Shown: in pieces, positions 15,232 through 24,856 of the stretch
Position numbering within the stretch: position 1 is the first letter of the stretch
Layout of the letters: every line of letters starts with the position of its first letter
The notes under the pieces: model-generated
Seen by the model: the letters and a program-made list of their open reading frames with translations, nothing else
Database searches by the model: none
Told to the model about the DNA's origin: nothing
NCBI RefSeq assembly: GCF_026151205.1
Contig: NC_087073.1
Span: 5,231,001-5,295,000 of the forward strand
DNA length: 64,000 nt
Source: Bolinopsis microptera
Taxonomy: Eukaryota > Ctenophora > Tentaculata > Lobata > Bolinopsidae
Reading direction: 5' to 3'
Made by a program: the position numbers and the translations under genes

Positions 15232-17199
15232 ATGAGCGGAAAAAGACTTGACAGAAACTCACCTAGGACCCCCACCTCCTTGATGAGCCCCCACACAGAG
15301 AAAAGAACCAGATCATCCAAGAGTGAAAGTGAGAAACGAAGTGCAGTCGTAAACTCTACCTTTGAAAGAACCCCTAGCAATAGGAGCCTCCTACAGACGT
15401 CACTCCTCAAAAATGGCCGTGCTTCACCTCTGGCAACATCAATGTCAGAGTCTGAAGGAAATGTTAGTGATGACAGCACCAGCACATCAAAGCCAAAATC
15501 TAAAGTCGTCAAGTCCAAATGCCCCTGCTGCAGAACCTCTGGGGGTAAGTCTTGGCTTTTGACCTGTAAGGACTGTGGCCAGGTTTGGCACTCTCTATGT
15601 GCAAACTTGAATGGTGCTGATCTTACCCAGAAGGGGATTGATTCATTGCTTCCCAACTGGGGCTGTCCCTGGTGCTTTGTTGCCCCATACCCAAGACCAA
15701 AGCAGCATAAGTCGGCTAAGTTAGCAAATGCATTGCAAACAACTTGCTATGCAAACCAAATCTCGGCTGAGGTAATTGAGTCCCTGGAGGGTATAGTCGA
15801 GCAGAAAATGAAGCATATCACCCAACCCACGACTGACTTCATTGCATCAATACAACATCAGCTGACAGAGCTGACCCAAAACATAGCATCCTTAAAGAAC
15901 ACTCCTAACCGTCCTCCTCCTCCTCAAATGAACGACTACGATCCCCCACAACCACCACAACCCCCTAGGAGGGCCCCAATTCAAGTAGAAAGTGTCAGTT
16001 CAATCAACCTGGTACCTGATATAAAGCACATGGAAAACCATCTAGAAGACTACATCACAGAGAAAGAAGAGAGCGACCTCATGAACATGCTACAGAATCA
16101 ACTCGCAGAATTCTCATTAGAGGGGCAAAGAAATGTACTTCAATATGGAGAGCACTACAAGTACATGGGTTCAAAGTCAAACCCTTTGGTGATGCCTGAA
16201 CCCATCAAGAAACTGATGGAGCGTCTCAACAATGAGTATGGGTCTTCACACCAAGAGGAAAGGCACCACTACAGACTAAACTCTTGCCTAGTGAACATGT
16301 ATGATGATAAGGAGTCAACTCTCCCAGAACACGCAGACAATGAGGGGGATATTGACCCAAAGTCATCTATCTTCACCATATCTCTAGGGATCCCACGTCA
16401 CCTTCAGTTTAGGAACTTACAGTCTGACGAAACAATGAATGTCAAATGTAATAGCAGAAGCATGTACCAGATGAATAGGCATAGTCAAGACTTCTTCAAA
16501 CACACCATCAAAAAAGAAGATGATGATTCTGTCCCTGACGGCATTCGCTTCAGTCTAACATTCAGGGCCATCCATTGGTCAAACTTCAACTCAACTATTC
16601 TCATAGGGGATTCTAACTTTGGGCCGATAACATTCGGAAGCGGCAAAGGTAAACTTGGTGAATCGACCCCTGGCCTCAGATCTTGGGCTCCTACAATAGA
16701 CTCAATAGACCCACTATCATGCACATCATACCGTAATGTTGTGCTAATGGTGGGCACTAATGACCTTAAGAACAAAGTTACAGACCAAAAGGTCAAAGAA
16801 CTTTATAAGCAATATAAAACAAAACTTAGTCTGATAAGGAAGTACAACCCTAAATGTAAAATATTCATATGTCCAGTACTTCCCACAAAATCACACGACA
16901 AGAACCGTAGAATTTTTATGTTTAATAGATTTATTGCTGAAGATTTATGCCAGTGTGACCTTAAAGTTATCCTAGTTGAAGGTTTTATCAAGTTCCTAGA
17001 CAAGCGAACAAATCTTTTAGATTATGATCTTGCAAAGACTGATGTTGGAGATGAACTCCATCTCAATAGAAAAGGCACCAGCATCCTTGTTGTCCTATTA
17101 AAACGCTGCATCTTTCAATTTAAATCTAGTAAAACTAAATTATCAAGCAGTAGGTTATATTCTAACGCACTCAGAGGTGGCCCACCAAACCCTGTATAG
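15232..17199 (+). CDS. LINE ORF1: PHD-like finger + AlkB-like oxygenase + SGNH esterase
   Basis: 655 residues. A basic Ser-rich head is followed by a cysteine-rich PHD-like finger at about 97-150 (KCPCC, LLTCKDCGQVWHSLCANL, WGCPWC). A coiled and Pro-rich linker runs to about 340. Residues 345-447 fit the AlkB family of Fe(II)/2-oxoglutarate dioxygenases: NSCLVNMYDD, then HxD at H367/D369 followed by NE, FTISLG, FRN, the distal iron ligand H424, and the 2OG-binding RX5R pair R439/R445 in RFSLTFR. Residues 455-630 are an SGNH hydrolase with GDSN (S461), VGTND (506-511) and the DELH dyad (D607/H610). All expected metal, cosubstrate and catalytic residues are present. PHD plus esterase is established for CR1-type ORF1; the oxygenase between them is not part of that standard description. 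Likely roles are RNA binding or chaperoning and possibly dealkylation of element RNA or cDNA (inference). Confidence 0.9.
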   Translation: MSGKRLDRNSPRTPTSLMSPHTEKRTRSSKSESEKRSAVVNSTFERTPSNRSLLQTSLLKNGRASPLATSMSESEGNVSDDSTSTSKPKSKVVKSKCPCCRTSGGKSWLLTCKDCGQVWHSLCANLNGADLTQKGIDSLLPNWGCPWCFVAPYPRPKQHKSAKLANALQTTCYANQISAEVIESLEGIVEQKMKHITQPTTDFIASIQHQLTELTQNIASLKNTPNRPPPPQMNDYDPPQPPQPPRRAPIQVESVSSINLVPDIKHMENHLEDYITEKEESDLMNMLQNQLAEFSLEGQRNVLQYGEHYKYMGSKSNPLVMPEPIKKLMERLNNEYGSSHQEERHHYRLNSCLVNMYDDKESTLPEHADNEGDIDPKSSIFTISLGIPRHLQFRNLQSDETMNVKCNSRSMYQMNRHSQDFFKHTIKKEDDDSVPDGIRFSLTFRAIHWSNFNSTILIGDSNFGPITFGSGKGKLGESTPGLRSWAPTIDSIDPLSCTSYRNVVLMVGTNDLKNKVTDQKVKELYKQYKTKLSLIRKYNPKCKIFICPVLPTKSHDKNRRIFMFNRFIAEDLCQCDLKVILVEGFIKFLDKRTNLLDYDLAKTDVGDELHLNRKGTSILVVLLKRCIFQFKSSKTKLSSSRLYSNALRGGPPNPV

Positions 17200-17203
17200 A
17201 TAA

Positions 17204-20200
17204 ATGACTCCATCAATCAAACGAGAAATATGCGACTGCTGCAACAAAAACGTCCTTATTGGTCAAGGATACTTGGAATGTCAAAATTGTCCCAAAATAA
17301 TACACAAATTACGCTTCAAAAATTCAAAATTTAGCCAAGGAGGCTCTGGACACTTATGTACCAACTGCTTCAGTATTAGTGTCATGATCTACAATCCCTT
17401 TAAGGAACTCATAGGACTTGACAAAGAGTCTGATGATAAGTTCTACTCAGAAGACTTCCTGGAGTCTTTTGACTGTATTAACCAAGCATCCACAATTTTG
17501 GAAAACTGTAAGAGTTACAAACTTAAATCAGTCCATGAAAAGGTCCCTAATAACTCTGATTTTAGCACAATGTTCTACAATATAGATGGAAATCTATCCA
17601 ACTTTGACTCCTTTTCTGCAGAAATGAGCATGCAAAAACTTACTTACTCAGCTATTGCTCTTGCTGAAACAAATGTTAATCAAAACAAAGGTGATCTGTA
17701 CAAATTAAGCAACTACTCGCATTTCTATAATGATAAAATTCCAAATAAAACAAAAGGAACAGGTGTCTGTTTATATATCCACTGTTCCTTCAATGCAACC
17801 ATAAACGACAAGCTTATCAGTACAACTAAAAACCTTGAATCACTCTTTGTTACTGTCAATAAAGGGAGTGAAAAAGTTAATGTTGGTGTGGTTTATAGAT
17901 CACCCAATGGGGACTCGAAAGAGTTTCTCAATGAGTTGACACACCTGAAGTCACTCTTCCCCAAAGACATAAAATCTATAATTTTGGGAGACTACAACTT
18001 TGACCTTCTAAAGAGAACAAATCCCACAACTCAAAAATTTGAAAATTTGTTTCTTTCATTGGGATTCTTTCCGCTCATCTCATTACCAACTCATTCCACA
18101 AACATTCACCAACATTCCTGTATAGACAATATACTCACCAATGACATTGAACACGTCACGATGTCTGGGGTAATTGATGACATGAATTCCCACCACAAAC
18201 CAATCATAGCCATGTTCAACCTTTGCATGCCTAAGAACGAAACTTCTTCTGACCAAAAGCTACTCCAACACTACAGCTTCTCCAAGAAAAATTTTGATAC
18301 TTTAATTACAGACCTTGAATCCAAAGAAGATATCCTGGCAAACAGTACCAACTTTGAAACCTTCTTTGACATCTTCACACATACAATTGACTCTAACTGC
18401 AAACTAGATAAACCCAAAGTCTCCAAAAGAAATCCAATTAACAATCCTTGGATGACAGATGGAATTTCAGAAGCTATTTCAACTAAAGAGGAGCTGTATG
18501 ATGACTGGATAGCCTCGAAAAAGTCAAAAGAATTTAGTCCAGATGGAAATATTGATCTTCACACAAAATTTTCAAACTATCGTCGATGTCTTAAAGGTGT
18601 AATAAAAAGTCAAAAAAAGAAATATTACTGTACTAAGATTATGGATCATCAAGGAGACAGCAAAAAGACTTGGGAAGTTATCAATGAATTAAGAGGAAAA
18701 TGCAAAAAAACCATAAAGCCTCAATTCTGTGTCGACGGAGTACGCATCACAGAACGTAGACTCATAGCCAACAAATTTAATGAGTACTTTGCCTCAATAG
18801 CGTCGAAATTGAATGAACAAGTTGATGGGGAAATGAAAATTGAGCCACTTCCTTCATTTGTTGAATTGTTACCAAAAACTAACCCAAATTCAATGTACTT
18901 AACAGACTGCACTGAGAGTGAAATATCTCATATCATTTCTGAGCTACAAAATGGCAAAGCTAGTGATTTCCCCATCAGTGTTATTAAAAAGGCCTCACAC
19001 ATTCTCAGCCCAGTGCTTTCCATACAATACAACAACCTTATGTCAACAGGATGCTTTCCTGCCATCCTTAAGATAGGTAAAATTAGCCCCATCTACAAAA
19101 AAGATAACGAAGAACACTTACAAAATTATCGTCCAATTTCCACTCTCCCAATTTTCGGTAAAATTTTTGAAAAGGTTATCTACTCACGGCTTTATGGTTT
19201 TCTCTCGAGTCAGGGAATACTGCACGATAGCCAGTTTGGGTTCCGAAAGGGTCATTCAACATCACATGCACTCAACTACTCTATTCACCACATTCAGCAG
19301 TCACTCAAAGCCGGTAATCATGTTTTAGGAATCTTTATCGACCTAAGTAAAGCATTTGATACAATAGATCACTCAATACTTCTCAAAAAATTAAACACAT
19401 ACGGGATCAGAGGACGGGCACACAAACTCCTGGAAAGTTATCTTTCCGACCGTAAACAATATGTTGGTGTGCTCAGTGAAATATCTGATACTCTACCTGT
19501 GCTTTTTGGAGTGCCACAAGGGAGCTGCTTAGGGCCCCTTCTGTTCCTAATTTACATAAACGATCTTACAAACTCTGAAAAGAACTCTAAATTTGTTCTA
19601 TTTGCTGATGACACAAATATCTTTGTCGCTGCAAAAAGTAAAAACCTAGCATACAAAAAAGCCAATGATGTCCTAAATTCCGTACACCGCTACATGCTTG
19701 CCAATAAACTTCACATAAACACTGGCAAGAGCTGTTACCTTGAATTCTCAAACTCTCGATCCAACAAAGATGAAGATACACCCTCTGATCAAGAAATCAA
19801 TATCAATGGCATACCCTTGGAGAGAGTACATGAAACTAAATTCTTAGGTGTAACAATCGATGAAGACCTAAACTGGAACGCACATAGAAGGAAATTAGCA
19901 AAAAAACTAGCCAGCTGCTGTGGCATGCTAAATAGAATTAAAGATAACATTCCCACATCACTCCATAAAGATCTATATCACACTCTGTTTGAAAGCTATC
20001 TTGCATATGGTATAACTGTCTGGGGAGGGGCATCTAACAAAAAACTTGAACCTCTGTTCAAAGCACAGAAAATGTGTGCCCGCATAATGTTTGGAGATAA
20101 AGAAGCATACTTGGATAAATTTAAAACTAGTGCACGATGCAGACCCTACGCGGAGCAAATCCTGGGCAAGGAATTCTACAGAAAGGAGCATACAAAACCT

Positions 20201-20614
20201 CTCTTCAACACTCATGAAATCATGAATGTGCATAATCTGTACTTCTACCATTGTGTTAATGACATCTTCAAGGTCTTGAAATATAGAACCCCTATATCAC
20301 TATACTCCCTCTTTGAAACATCTGGCAGACTTGGCAAAGAGACACTCATTCTCACACCTAAACCATCAGACAGCTACATATACAGAGCAGGGACAATATG
20401 GAATACAGTACGACAAAATCTCATGCTAACTACATTCACCTGTTATAAGCCCAATCACCTCAAATCATCCATAAGAATCACCATCACTCACACTCAAAAG
20501 GAAGGAGAACCAAATGACTGGAACTTAGCCTTAAACAGCGTTCGACAAAATTCAAAAACTTTAAAATTGACCTTGCCTAGATTACTTAAGCTTGAAAAAG
20601 CGGTAATATCTTAG
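17204..20614 (+). CDS. LINE ORF2: endonuclease and reverse transcriptase
   Basis: 1136 residues; the ATG lies four bases after the ORF1 stop. An N-terminal Cys-rich finger (CDCCNKNVLIGQGYLECQNC, later HLCTNC) is followed by an apurinic-type endonuclease at about 120-340: NIDGNL, ALAETNVN, ILGDYNFD, SCIDNILTND and SHHKP as the terminal His motif. Reverse transcriptase follows, with FRKGHST, GIFIDLSKAFDTIDH, GVPQGSCLGPLLFLIYINDL and the catalytic FADD. A Cys/His-poor C-terminal region with a degenerate HN..YFYHC motif closes the protein. These parts perform target-primed reverse transcription. No stop or frameshift interrupts it. The tight TAG-ATAA-ATG junction suggests reinitiation of ribosomes coming from ORF1. 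Confidence 0.95.
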   Translation: MTPSIKREICDCCNKNVLIGQGYLECQNCPKIIHKLRFKNSKFSQGGSGHLCTNCFSISVMIYNPFKELIGLDKESDDKFYSEDFLESFDCINQASTILENCKSYKLKSVHEKVPNNSDFSTMFYNIDGNLSNFDSFSAEMSMQKLTYSAIALAETNVNQNKGDLYKLSNYSHFYNDKIPNKTKGTGVCLYIHCSFNATINDKLISTTKNLESLFVTVNKGSEKVNVGVVYRSPNGDSKEFLNELTHLKSLFPKDIKSIILGDYNFDLLKRTNPTTQKFENLFLSLGFFPLISLPTHSTNIHQHSCIDNILTNDIEHVTMSGVIDDMNSHHKPIIAMFNLCMPKNETSSDQKLLQHYSFSKKNFDTLITDLESKEDILANSTNFETFFDIFTHTIDSNCKLDKPKVSKRNPINNPWMTDGISEAISTKEELYDDWIASKKSKEFSPDGNIDLHTKFSNYRRCLKGVIKSQKKKYYCTKIMDHQGDSKKTWEVINELRGKCKKTIKPQFCVDGVRITERRLIANKFNEYFASIASKLNEQVDGEMKIEPLPSFVELLPKTNPNSMYLTDCTESEISHIISELQNGKASDFPISVIKKASHILSPVLSIQYNNLMSTGCFPAILKIGKISPIYKKDNEEHLQNYRPISTLPIFGKIFEKVIYSRLYGFLSSQGILHDSQFGFRKGHSTSHALNYSIHHIQQSLKAGNHVLGIFIDLSKAFDTIDHSILLKKLNTYGIRGRAHKLLESYLSDRKQYVGVLSEISDTLPVLFGVPQGSCLGPLLFLIYINDLTNSEKNSKFVLFADDTNIFVAAKSKNLAYKKANDVLNSVHRYMLANKLHINTGKSCYLEFSNSRSNKDEDTPSDQEININGIPLERVHETKFLGVTIDEDLNWNAHRRKLAKKLASCCGMLNRIKDNIPTSLHKDLYHTLFESYLAYGITVWGGASNKKLEPLFKAQKMCARIMFGDKEAYLDKFKTSARCRPYAEQILGKEFYRKEHTKPLFNTHEIMNVHNLYFYHCVNDIFKVLKYRTPISLYSLFETSGRLGKETLILTPKPSDSYIYRAGTIWNTVRQNLMLTTFTCYKPNHLKSSIRITITHTQKEGEPNDWNLALNSVRQNSKTLKLTLPRLLKLEKAVIS

Positions 20615-20829
20615 CAAAATATAGCTTGCAGCAGCCCCATACCTTGTCATGAACATAATATCGAAACTACCTCTGTGATCACATCTTTCTCTGGGTGCAA
20701 AATGAATATTATATATATTATATAGGTTTATTAGTTTTATAGAAATCTAAAAGTTCTATAGAAATTTATTATATATAAGGATTATAAACATTTTATTTGT
20801 GTGTTTTGTGTTATGCATTTTTATACCTA

Positions 20830-22480
20830 CGGGTATATGGCCCCCAGAATATAGGTGGCCCCCAAAATATAGGTCATGTTAGTGGATACAGTTCTAACCA
20901 AGATAAGCGATACTAATGGGATCTGTTACTGCTAGGTTGGAGTAAAACATGTAACTAATGTTTCTGGATAAAAATTTTGGACCTACATGAGGTATTTTGG
21001 TATATTTGGTCATGACAGCGAAAGATTTAAACGATGTTGTCATTTTCTAGAGGGGTAAATATGGCGAAAAATTGTCATGACAAAAATCTGTCCAACACAT
21101 GCCATTAAGACTACTGGTATGAGTATAAGTATTATTTTAAGCTATCTTTTCATCGAGACATCTGCAAACTGACAATTTGGAAAAAAGTTATGGCCACCAC
21201 AATTTTACGGGCCCCCAGAATATAGGTCTATACGACCCCCAGAATATAGGTTGGTCAAAAACCCTGAACATGCCCAAAACCATGCTTTGGGATGCTCTAC
21301 TTGTAGCTACTAGTCTCCTGAACCCACATATCAAGTTTTATCAAAATTGGATAAAAATTGGCCGAGTTATGGGATAAAAACAAAAACCATATGCCCATAT
21401 ACGGGCATACACACCAAATTTGATCGATTTTGGTCCATAAATTGGTCAAATATCAATATTTTTGAATGAAACCAACTTTATATGGAAGGTAAGCATATAT
21501 TACACATTCTCTATGATTATCAGCTCAATATCTACCTAACTGTGGATTCTGTGTTCAAATAATCGCAAAAAATGAACAAAATCGCCCATATCTCAAACTG
21601 ACTTCGCTCAAAACAATAGAACTCAATAGGGTTTCAATATTTTCACATGAAATTTTCAGAATCAACGTAGAATTGTCTCATGACCTTAAGTTTTGGGACA
21701 GAATTTTGAGTTAGGCCTTTAAAAAAATTTGGCGGCCAAAAATGTCTGATTTACAGTCATTGAGGTGCACATTGTATTGATACAGATAAAAACAGCCCCC
21801 CTCAATCATATCTAGGGACACTCCTTCAATCTTATTTAAGTATTTAGTTAAGATCCCTACTAAATTAGTGCATGAAAGCTTTTTAACTAGTAAAATTAAA
21901 GATTTACTCATTACGGGTATATGGCCCCCAGAATATAGGTTTTAAAAAAAAAATAGCGACCAAGATTCTGCATTTTCTCTGTCACCCTGAGCATTAAGGA
22001 ATGTGGGGTAGTGATGAGAAACAGTTAAAGAACATATGCTGAAGAGATGGCATCATCAAAATGTATGAAGGTGGAGTATTTGAGGACGATTTTTGCATAC
22101 CTATATTCTGGGGGCCGTAGTTTTTGATTTTTTGCTATTAAGTATACTCTAAACCATTTCAATTTAGTATCTGGAGCCATTGGCATCATCAATACAGTCT
22201 CAGCAACATATTCTGACTGCATATAACTGTCTGTGACAATTTTAGAACAACTTAGGAACAGATGTTTGGACCTATATTCTGGGGGCCCTGTTAAAAAATG
22301 GTATTTTTACAGGTGAAAAAAAAGTACACTTAAAAACCTAATAATTATTTTCAACTACCCAAGAAACATTTAAAGGGTTATTATGTACATATTTACAGCC
22401 CTAAACATGCTTAGAAGTAGTTTTAACACCTGTTTCTAAGTGCTCAAAAAGCGACCTATATTCTGGGGGCCATATACCCG
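20830..22480 (+). mobile_element. Element B, copy 1 (TA-flanked non-coding DNA transposon)
   Basis: 1651 bp bounded by perfect inverted ends, CGGGTATATGGCCCCCAGAA on the left and the same sequence inverted on the right, with TA on both sides (20828-20829 and 22481-22482). The 15-base word CCCCCAGAATATAGG occurs five times forward in the left part (one variant with AAAATATAGG) and three times inverted in the right part. A full internal copy of the left tip starts at 21914, so 21914-22480 (567 bp) is itself bounded by the same ends. There is no transposase-like ORF. The element is presumably moved in trans by a Tc1/mariner-type or other TA-targeting transposase (inference from the TA flanks). 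Confidence 0.9.
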
Positions 22481-22860
22481 TATACTATTTTAGAAGATAT
22501 TTTTATAGAATGTTAGAAGTGCAGTAGGGTCAGTTTCAGACGAATTAAGCATAAATGACATCATTGCCATGTCTGAAGTGGTTTGTAAATGGGCCATTGT
22601 TAGCCCCAAGCGTTTTGGTCCCTCATTCCTGCCACTCAGCATTGCCTACTGTAAAGTAGAAATTTTTCTAAGATAATAGAGAAACTGACCTTGTCTCACT
22701 AAATTCAACCACTTACCATAATAAAAATACTAACAACCAAATAAAGTTTTTTAAATAATTATATACAATCACCAAAAATATTTCCTCAAGTTTACTTCTA
22801 GCTAACTAATTCGTGGTTTAAGCTCTTATTTTATTTATGATTAAAGGAATGTAAAATAAA

Positions 22861-22896
22861 ACTTTTCGTTTCATTGAAAACTTTTCGTTTCATTGA
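22861..22896. repeat. Short direct repeat, 19-bp period
   Basis: ACTTTTCGTTTCATTGA occurs at 22861 and again at 22880. Confidence 0.85.
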
Positions 22897-23102
22897 CACC
22901 TTTCACAAGCAAGAGCTACTTAGGCCTACTTGCTGTGAGGTGTCTCAGCTACATGATATGGGTTGGGTGTCCCCCCTTTTTTATTAGCTGGCAGATGAAC
23001 ACGATTTTTGGAACAGAACCATCAAGATTGATGTACTAGGTGTCAAATGTGTACTATGTAACTATGACCTCCAAGGAAGCTCACAACGAATACACAAGTA
23101 CT

Positions 23103-24541
23103 TGTAGGTTTACAACCTACCAGGACGCGCGCCGAGTTGGACTCGTCGACGGTCCAATATATGGAACAGATATTTTACGAGTATCACCCGTTAAACAAGT
23201 ACAACATACTGTTGTCGAATTCAAATTATTTGCAAAAGTAGAAAGTTACTCTTCTTAAAGGGTAAAAATGTATATTTAGCGCTTTCTTATCCTTGTTATG
23301 TCATTCTGTTATGCCAGGAGGTACAAAAAAGATACGTAGCGAGTTGGAATGACTTGTAGTACAAAAATTGTATCTTTTAATTAAATGTTCTGTCAAATAG
23401 TACACGGAGGCACGAAGCGAATAGCGATGGGACAGTGAAGAAGCGAATATTTATCCGTACAGCGCTCGATTTCTACTGTCGATTCAATTTTTCATGCGCA
23501 GGACGCGAGTAAAAATCGTGATCGTGAGGAATGCCGATTTAATTGTTAAAAACATTGTTGATATAAACAGTCTAGATCTTAACTTGGAGCCACAAGGCCA
23601 AGGGTAATTTTTGATTTTTTAGGGAACTTTTGTAATTCTTAAAGGGTAGATTTTATATAGGGTCATTGCTATATTATGTGTATATTGTTTGAATAATTTT
23701 ATAGTTGTTGAATTTAATTGTTAATAGCGCTTTATAGAGAGCAAACATTATTTTAACGGGTGATACTTGTAAAATATCTGTTCCATACCGTCGACGAGTT
23801 CAACTCGGCGCTTGTAGGTTTACAACCTACCAGGACGCGCGCTGAGTTGGATATTTTACGAGTATCACCCGTTAACTCGGCGCGCGTCCTGGTAGGTTGT
23901 AAACCTACAAACATTATTTACATCTTCAATCTTGATTGAAACATTAGTATAAAATCAAGGATATATATTTATATCCTTGTAGCGCGATGCGTTACTGTGC
24001 CGCGCCGAGCACTCAATTATGCTTCTCGCAACGACACTAGAAGCATTTACTTATAGTGTTGATTCATGATTGTAGGTTTACAATCTACCAGGACGCGCGC
24101 CGAGTTGGTCTGGCCCGGCGCGCACTACTTCGTAGCACTTACCATCGAGAAGAAAGCGGCGTGCTACTTCGAAGAGATTTGGACGAGTAACATCTGTCAA
24201 CTTCTAGTGTCGCTAAACCGACGAGATGCGCTACTGCAGGCCTACTGCCTAGCCGAGCTGCGATGAATTGACATCGTCAATTAAAACCAAACTTAGCTTT
24301 AAGTCCTTAGTGCTTAGGCTTAGGTAAGATTCAAAGTGTTCTTTTTATATATGCATCGAAGCATTTTGAATGACACAGTACATGGAGACAGTCACGACAG
24401 CGTCAGATATATTGCGAAAATATATCGGTGTCCGTTTGTCTTTGACTTTATTGTTGTAGGTTTGCAACCTACCAGGACGCGCGCCGAGTTGGACTCGTCG
24501 ACGGTCCTGGAACAAATATTTTACGAGTATCACCCGTTAAC
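23103..24541. repeat. Cluster of palindrome-rich repeats (about 90-bp unit)
   Basis: A unit that starts with the hairpin GTAGGTTTACAACCTAC continues with a CG-rich block (GGACGCGCGCCGAGTTGGAC, then the palindrome GTCGAC) and ends in ACGAGTATCACCCGTTAA. It occurs forward at 23103-23194, inverted at 23753-23810, in a scrambled forward/inverted pair at 23813-23911, partly at 24071-24110 and nearly complete at 24454-24541. The first and second copies face each other across about 560 bp, like the arms of a fold-back element. CpG-rich palindromes stand out sharply from the AT-rich surroundings. The coding potential within the cluster is not convincing. Confidence 0.8.
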
Positions 24542-24837
24542 TTTATTGAAGACTTATAATAATAAATGTATAATACAAGTTAGCGCTCTTCTCTGTACTC
24601 CCACTAAATCACTCGGATCGCGCTCGCCTCAATTAAAAAACATTTTTGCGAAAAGGCCCTGAGGTATGAAAGTAATTTAAATCGGTGTATTTTTGGACGC
24701 TGATTCCGAATCACCCCTCATTAAATTACGTAGGGTAAAAATGTTTCCCTGAAGAGTTATGGCATATGAGCAAAAAACTGTTTTTGTCACGTGACAGGCT
24801 TTGGCTAGTTAAACACGAATACTATTGTTTAGGGCTC

Positions 24838-24856
24838 GGGTTAGGGTTAGGGTTAG
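24838..24856. repeat. Short interstitial telomere-like repeat
   Basis: Three consecutive GGGTTA units lie within a longer G-rich stretch with further degenerate units on both sides. Confidence 0.7.

Larger units (their letters stand above)
15232..20614 (+). mobile_element. Intact CR1/L2-like LINE (non-LTR retrotransposon)
   Basis: Two long ORFs in the standard order are uninterrupted over 5.4 kb. ORF1 carries PHD-like, AlkB-like and SGNH domains; ORF2 carries an apurinic-type endonuclease and reverse transcriptase. PHD and esterase domains in ORF1 are known from CR1-clade elements, which supports that placement. The element must extend somewhat on both sides: a GC-richer leader lies just upstream, and an AT-rich trailer containing TTTATTATATATAAGG lies near 20766-20781. 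No target-site duplication could be assigned. The absence of stops or frameshifts suggests a young copy that may still be mobile. Confidence 0.93.

Noticed and set aside
22025-22222. Identical 65-residue ORF in all three element B copies (also 66-residue ORF near the left end)
   Set aside because: Identity follows from recent copying of the DNA. The ORFs are short, AT-driven and contain the element's own repeated motif, so they are not evidence of a protein.
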